A stretch of DNA of 64,000 bases from Spirosoma arboris. GTDB lineage: Bacteria; Bacteroidota; Bacteroidia; Cytophagales; Spirosomataceae. The position numbers and the translations under genes are program-made. Under the pieces are notes generated by a model. The model was not told the origin of the DNA. It saw only the letters and a list, made by a program, of their open reading frames with translations, and did not search any database. The stretch spans positions 124,001-188,000 of the forward strand of contig NZ_WPIN01000009.1 in assembly GCF_009754945.1 (NCBI RefSeq), written 5' to 3'. Positions 60,701 through 64,000 of this stretch are shown piece by piece. Every line of letters starts with the position of its first letter. Positions within the stretch are counted from its first letter, which is position 1.

Positions 60701-61147
60701 GGCCTGACGATTACGGGGAGTTATGGAAACCAGATTCTGGCGCATTACGAAAACTGGCTGACCAATCTCGATGGTCCATTTAACGTGCTGGAAGAAGTAA
60801 AAGACCGATGGAAATCACCTACAGATCCCGGCGCGGGCAAATACGGCAGTGTGCAGCAGGGAACTACCTATCTGGAGCGTGATCGATGGAGTACCCGGTA
60901 TCTTAAAGACGGTAGCTTCCTGTCGTTCAAGAACATTACTTTGGGCTATACGCTTCCGCTCAAAGTAAAAACCATCCGAAGCCTGCGGGTATACAGCAGT
61001 ATCCAGAATGCCTGGATCATTACAAAGTATCCGGGAAATCCTGAAGTGAACACGCGGAATGTATCTAGTGGCAGTTCGCCGGGAGTCGACGAAGGATCAT
61101 ATCCTGTTCCTCGCACGGTCAGTTTCGGAGTAAACATCGGTTTCTAA
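57728..61147 (+). CDS. SusC/RagA TonB-dependent transporter with STN signalling domain, locus 2
   Basis: 1139 residues: signal (about 1-39), STN (about 44-115, ISLSIEDKEIGTVLSTIEKL), carboxypeptidase-regulatory domain (about 147-225), plug starting LNEVVVVGYGTQQKEDITGA (about 228), and a barrel closing with VSFGVNIGF. It imports glycan and signals to the FecR protein of this locus. SusD follows after 13 bp. It is clearly different from the locus 1 SusC, so a different glycan is expected. Confidence 0.95.
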   Translation: MKLPRFSHAYARTLMRITLFQLLCTVLFLNITYARTVKAQALLEQSISLSIEDKEIGTVLSTIEKLTKVKFSYIPQQIQATRRVSIKLSNQRLSTVLDQLFRNTPVAYEVVGKKQILLSIRPSSQLTIPGSLLQNTQVEFQQAAEVIITGIVTSETGEGMPGVSVVVKSTTRGTTTDVEGKYKLVIPDEPGNKVATTLVFSFVGYSNQEVLIGNRSMVDVQLVPDQKSLNEVVVVGYGTQQKEDITGAIAIASAKELKDPPVAQVAQMLQGKLVGVRIDQVSGRPGEGMNIKVRGSVSITAGANPLYVVDGMPITGDINTINPAEIENISVLKDAASSSLYGSRAGNGVVLIQTKQAKAGKTQIDFSAYYGFEKIPDARKLKMMNAEEYAQFQKEIAESNGRAVNPAFQNPSQYAGKGTNWFDVVTRTGAVQSYNLTLRSGSKNFLTSVTGGYFKEDGVVIGTGFQRLSLRINTVFTPSDKIKVGFNLAPNYAYNTNFATDGGPYGTENIISGALATSPLASPYNADGSLALTASDPASFGNPNWLRVAQEKVYKNKTQSLLSNVYAEYEIIKGLKAKTTGNIQLSNNNIFQFNPSTIGVLFTPPPRIPSGSDNTTRMYNWMNENSLSYQNEFNGHNIDALVDFTAQQFRSDNNVITATNYPDDKVQAVSAAGKTVVTSDVQKWALLSFLARVNYNYKSKYLFTASVRRDGSSRFGPNNRWGNFPSASVGWIISKEDFWRVTPISFLKLRASYGITGNFEIGNYSFRSTVGPAYYDFGNTLFQGRAANNLGDNNLGWERKKQFNIGADVYLLNDRIQLTYNYYRTISSDLLYNVSVPVSSGFSSIQTNIGELKFWGHEIGLSTTNIHNNRFTWTTTLNLSFDRNRVEKLSTEKTNAIYQGMVNYGFYSHVSQVGSPVGLFYGAVWDGVYKNQQDFDNSPKYADSQVGTIKFRDLNGDGKITFPEDYTTTGTPWPKYIFGLTNQLNYRNFDFGLTITGSYGNQILAHYENWLTNLDGPFNVLEEVKDRWKSPTDPGAGKYGSVQQGTTYLERDRWSTRYLKDGSFLSFKNITLGYTLPLKVKTIRSLRVYSSIQNAWIITKYPGNPEVNTRNVSSGSSPGVDEGSYPVPRTVSFGVNIGF

Positions 61148-61160
61148 AAAAGGACTTGTC

Positions 61161-62666
61161 ATGAAAATCAAACTCATAGCCTTAGTTATCTTATTTTTTT
61201 CGCTGAGTGCCTGTCATAATTTTTTGGATGTTATTCCGGAAACGTCATTGACATCCGACAGTTTTTACCAGTCGCAGGCAGACTTTGAACAGGCCGTCGG
61301 AGGTATTTATGCTCCTCTTCAGGGACTTTACAATCAGGATTGGATTCTGAACGAGATGCGTTCCGACAACACCTTCTTTATTTATAACATTGCCCAACGC
61401 GGAGGGAAGCCGCAGGAAGATCCTGCAACGTTTACGGTCGAAAACAATAATACCTATACGCTGGGTAAGTGGACTAACGACTACCTGATCATCTCTCGGG
61501 CAAATCAGGTATTGAAAACGATCGATGCTGCCAGTTTCGACCAAGCGGTGAAGACGAACCTAAAAGGACAGGCGCTTTTTTTGCGGGCGTTTGCCTATTT
61601 CGATCTGGTGAAAAATTTCGGTGGCGTGCCTTTGTTTGTGGATGCGGCCACGTCTTACAAAGAGACATTTAAGTCGCGGGCCGAGGCAAGTGAGGTTTAC
61701 AAACAGATTATTGCCGATGCCACTGCCGCTGCCAAAGCACTACCCGCACAGGCATCGGCGGCTGGTCGGGCAACATCGGGAGCGGCCTACACGCTCCTGG
61801 CCGATGCCTACATGAATCAGAAATCCTGGGCAGATGCTGAAACGGCGTTAAAAACCGTAACTACGCTGGGTTATACCCTTCTACCGGCCTACGCCGATAT
61901 TTTCAAACCAACGAATAAAGGCAACAAAGAGATTATTTTCGATGTGCAATATGCCGAAGGAACGTCGCAGGCAATCTTTAATGCATTGCCATATCTGTTT
62001 ATACCCGTGTTGGCAGACCCATCGGTCATTACGGGTGTGAAGCCTGCCACGCAGCAAACGTACGGCGGTTACAATGTGCCAACGCCTGATTTGTTAAAGG
62101 TGTATGAAGATACCCTTAAGGATCAGCGATTTTCGGCGTCCATCGGTTTCTATACAGGCCCGTCGCCTTTGATCGGAATCACCTACAACCGTACGCCTTA
62201 CATCAAAAAATACCTGCATCCACACGCTGTTTATGGGCAAACGGCTGATAATGGCCCGATCTACCGCTATGCCGAAGTACTATTGATGCTGGCCGAAGTA
62301 GCGAATGAACAAGGTCGTCAGGCCGATGCGGCTGGCTATCTGAATCAGGTTCGGGCGCGGGCGGGACTTACTCCGTTGACTGCAGGTAGTCAGGCTGATG
62401 TGCGAACGAGCATTCTGAAAGAACGTCAGATTGAGCTGGTTTTTGAAAATAAACGCTGGCACGATCTGGTACGAAGCGGATTAGCGGTTCAGGTAATGAC
62501 CGCCAAAGCGGCCAAAATCAAGGCCAATCCGCAGGCGTATTACTATCCGGCGGGTAGCGCCCCCATCTCCACGGCTTTTAACATTACAGATCGGGACCTA
62601 CTTTATCCGATTCCGGTGAGCGAAATCATTACCAATCCTGACCTGAAGCAGAATCCAGGATATTGA
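61161..62666 (+). CDS. SusD/RagB surface glycan-binding lipoprotein, locus 2
   Basis: 501 residues. Lipobox LSAC (Cys19), then HNFLDVIPETSLTSDSFYQS. TPR-like frame (LKGQALFLRAFAYFDLVKNF) and C-terminal RYAEVLLMLAEVANEQ and ERQIELVFENKRWHDLVRSG are diagnostic. It lies 13 bp after SusC. A family-2 palindrome starts 19 bp after its stop. Confidence 0.95.
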   Translation: MKIKLIALVILFFSLSACHNFLDVIPETSLTSDSFYQSQADFEQAVGGIYAPLQGLYNQDWILNEMRSDNTFFIYNIAQRGGKPQEDPATFTVENNNTYTLGKWTNDYLIISRANQVLKTIDAASFDQAVKTNLKGQALFLRAFAYFDLVKNFGGVPLFVDAATSYKETFKSRAEASEVYKQIIADATAAAKALPAQASAAGRATSGAAYTLLADAYMNQKSWADAETALKTVTTLGYTLLPAYADIFKPTNKGNKEIIFDVQYAEGTSQAIFNALPYLFIPVLADPSVITGVKPATQQTYGGYNVPTPDLLKVYEDTLKDQRFSASIGFYTGPSPLIGITYNRTPYIKKYLHPHAVYGQTADNGPIYRYAEVLLMLAEVANEQGRQADAAGYLNQVRARAGLTPLTAGSQADVRTSILKERQIELVFENKRWHDLVRSGLAVQVMTAKAAKIKANPQAYYYPAGSAPISTAFNITDRDLLYPIPVSEIITNPDLKQNPGY

Positions 62667-62685
62667 TACGTCCTAAGTTGTTTAA

Positions 62686-62767
62686 TTTTTTGACAGGATT
62701 GACAGGATGAACAGGATTATTTATTCCAGTCAGAAATCCTGTTTTATCCTGTCAATCCTGTCAAAAA
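62686..62767. repeat. Family-2 palindrome, copy 2
   Basis: T-run, then three ACAGGAT units (62686-62717) paired with the complement at 62735-62767, with one mismatch and one extra base. Inside the operon between SusD and the DUF1080 gene, ending 10 bp before the next ATG. Confidence 0.9.
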
Positions 62768-62777
62768 AAGCTATCTG

Positions 62778-63416
62778 ATGAAAACTTTTCTGTTTGTTTC
62801 TGCGATTACAATCCTGTTTCTGACGGGCTTTTTGCCTGCTCCTGCCAAAAAATCCGTTTCGCTTTTTGACGGCAAAACCTTTCGAGGATGGGAAGGGGAT
62901 ACCGTAAATACCTGGCGAATCGAAAATGGTACAATTGCCGCCGGGCGACCAGATCAGATGGCCCCGCATAACGATTTTCTGTGTACCACCCGCAGCTACG
63001 CCAACTTTGTGATGCGGCTGAAAGTCAAGCTGACGGGTACCAAAGGGTTTGTCAACGCGGGCATACAATTCCGCAGCAAACGGCTCACGAATCCGCCTTA
63101 CGAAATGATTGGCTACCAGGCCGATTGGGGTCCCAAATACTGGGGAAGCCTGTACGACGAATCGCGCCGGAAGGTAACGCTGGTCCAACCTGATTCCGTC
63201 CAAATGACCAAATGGGTAAAAGTTGCCGACTGGAATACGTACGAAATTCGGGCCGAAAATCGGCGTATTCGTCTGTATGTGAATGGTAACCAAACGGTCG
63301 AGTATACCGAATCAGACGAAAGCATTCCTCAGTCGGGGTTGATTGGCCTTCAAATTCACGGAGCTGGGGTGACGCAGGTTGCCTATAAAGATATTACGCT
63401 CGAAGAACTGCCTTAA
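62778..63416 (+). CDS. Secreted DUF1080 (3-keto-disaccharide hydrolase-type) protein
   Basis: 212 residues; signal peptide 1-22. The domain opens with SLFDGKTFRGWEGD and continues with NFVMRLKVKLTG, GIQFRSKR and GLIGLQIHGAG, the hallmark strands of this concanavalin-like fold. Some members cleave 3-keto glycosides made by a sugar dehydrogenase. That fits the dehydrogenase-type gene next in the operon (inference). Confidence 0.88.
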   Translation: MKTFLFVSAITILFLTGFLPAPAKKSVSLFDGKTFRGWEGDTVNTWRIENGTIAAGRPDQMAPHNDFLCTTRSYANFVMRLKVKLTGTKGFVNAGIQFRSKRLTNPPYEMIGYQADWGPKYWGSLYDESRRKVTLVQPDSVQMTKWVKVADWNTYEIRAENRRIRLYVNGNQTVEYTESDESIPQSGLIGLQIHGAGVTQVAYKDITLEELP

Positions 63417-63422
63417 TTTTTC

Positions 63423-63610
63423 TTTTCGACAGGATTTGCAGGATGGACAGGATTAAAAAACTGGAAATAGAAATCCATCCCCGTTGCTGTGTCCCCACAG
63501 CAACCCGTGCGACAGCCATAGTCTAACCTACCGGAGAGGTTGCTGTGGGGATACAGCAACGGGGATGAGTAATAAAATCCTGTTTTATCCTGTGAATTCT
63601 GTCAAAAAAA
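63423..63610. repeat. Family-2 palindrome, copy 3, with a nested palindrome
   Basis: Outer arms 63423-63454 and 63577-63610 have the ACAGGAT pattern with several mismatches. Inside, 63476-63505 and 63538-63567 form a second palindrome with 30-bp arms and one mismatch; each inner arm is itself a hairpin, GTTGCTGTG/CACAGCAAC. It fills the gap between DUF1080 and the final gene. Confidence 0.88.
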
Positions 63611-63628
63611 TAGTCTATATCTCTCATC

Positions 63629-64000
63629 ATGAAACGTACTTTCTGGATTGCTAGCATTAGCATTCTTATTTCGGTATTGTGCCTTGCTGCTGCCCGATAT
63701 TCGGATAGTATCAATACCATTTTGCAGGAGGACCCGTTCGAAACGCCCCGTACGGTTAGTCAAACTCCATCTACGGTTCCGCTTTCGCCGAATGAAAGCA
63801 TGAAAACGTTTCGATTGCCCAAGGGTTATCATCTTGAACTGGTGGCTAGTGAACCGATGATTTCAGAACCGGTTGCTCTGGCATGGGATGGAAACGCCCG
63901 TTTGTATGTGGCGCAAATGGAAACCTACATGCAAACCGTACTGGCCACGGGCCAAAGCCAGCCCCACAGCCGGGTTATGCTCCTGGAGGACACTAACGGC
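63629..64000 (+). CDS. PVC-type membrane-bound dehydrogenase, N-terminal part
   Basis: 124 codons present, cut by the right edge. Signal peptide (MKRTFWIASISILISVLCLA), a spacer, then FRLPKGYHLELVASEPMI and PVALAWDGNARLYVAQMETY, typical of the N-terminal beta-propeller of PVC-type heme-binding or sugar-dehydrogenase-like proteins. These often carry a C-terminal cytochrome c part, which would be outside the window. It is probably the enzymatic partner of the DUF1080 protein. Confidence 0.8.
   Translation, partial: MKRTFWIASISILISVLCLAAARYSDSINTILQEDPFETPRTVSQTPSTVPLSPNESMKTFRLPKGYHLELVASEPMISEPVALAWDGNARLYVAQMETYMQTVLATGQSQPHSRVMLLEDTNG

Overview
The window reads as chromosome of a Bacteroidota bacterium, most likely a free-living member of the Cytophagales close to Spirosoma (inference from gene content; no rRNA is present to prove it). 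The evidence is two SusC/SusD pairs with ECF sigma factors and FecR anti-sigma factors, a one-protein hybrid two-component regulator, A-rich leaders rather than strong Shine-Dalgarno sites, several TAnnTTTG promoter elements, and many secreted or lipoprotein products. I see no rRNA, tRNA, CRISPR array, phage or insertion sequence.

Layout. 1-1300: ribokinase followed by a secreted ADP-ribosylglycohydrolase that runs off the left edge. 1530-4783: a tight red-light operon of bacteriophytochrome, single-domain response regulator and heme oxygenase. 4827-8593: small membrane protein, secreted thioredoxin, AraC regulator, and a divergent orphan TIM-barrel hydrolase-like gene. 8655-16561: ABC exporter, YefM-YoeB toxin-antitoxin, secreted protein, OmpA protein, Gfo/Idh/MocA oxidoreductase, NIPSNAP protein, alpha-E protein. 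16641-21234: maltokinase and glycogen branching enzyme with two unknown small genes between them. 21621-29301: TPR lipoprotein, then a giant hybrid sensor/AraC regulator flanked by two nearly identical copies of a small secreted-protein gene. 29374-38891: PgeF, GlsB-type protein, acyl-CoA dehydrogenase, UDP-glucose dehydrogenase and UDP-xylose synthase, LytS-type kinase, outer-membrane barrel, a repeat lipoprotein and a coiled-coil protein. 39024-45062: SDR, metallo-hydrolase, FG-GAP protein, three tandem paralogous small helical proteins, ArfB.

45181-64000 holds two adjacent glycan-uptake loci, each with its own trans-envelope switch. Locus 1 is ECF sigma, FecR, SusC with STN domain, SusD and two sulfatases, implying a sulfated glycan. 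Locus 2 is ECF sigma, FecR, SusC with STN domain, SusD, a DUF1080 protein and a PVC-type dehydrogenase cut by the right edge.

The most unusual structure is between the genes. Long, often perfect palindromes sit at convergent gene ends and in the operon gaps of the two glycan loci. One family (12977-13096 and 30448-30557) differs between its copies at five positions per arm, yet both arms match perfectly within each copy. A second family built from ACAGGAT units occurs three times in locus 2; one copy supplies the last codons of a sigma factor and another holds a different palindrome nested inside it. A 573-bp direct duplication without any indel flanks the hybrid regulator gene.
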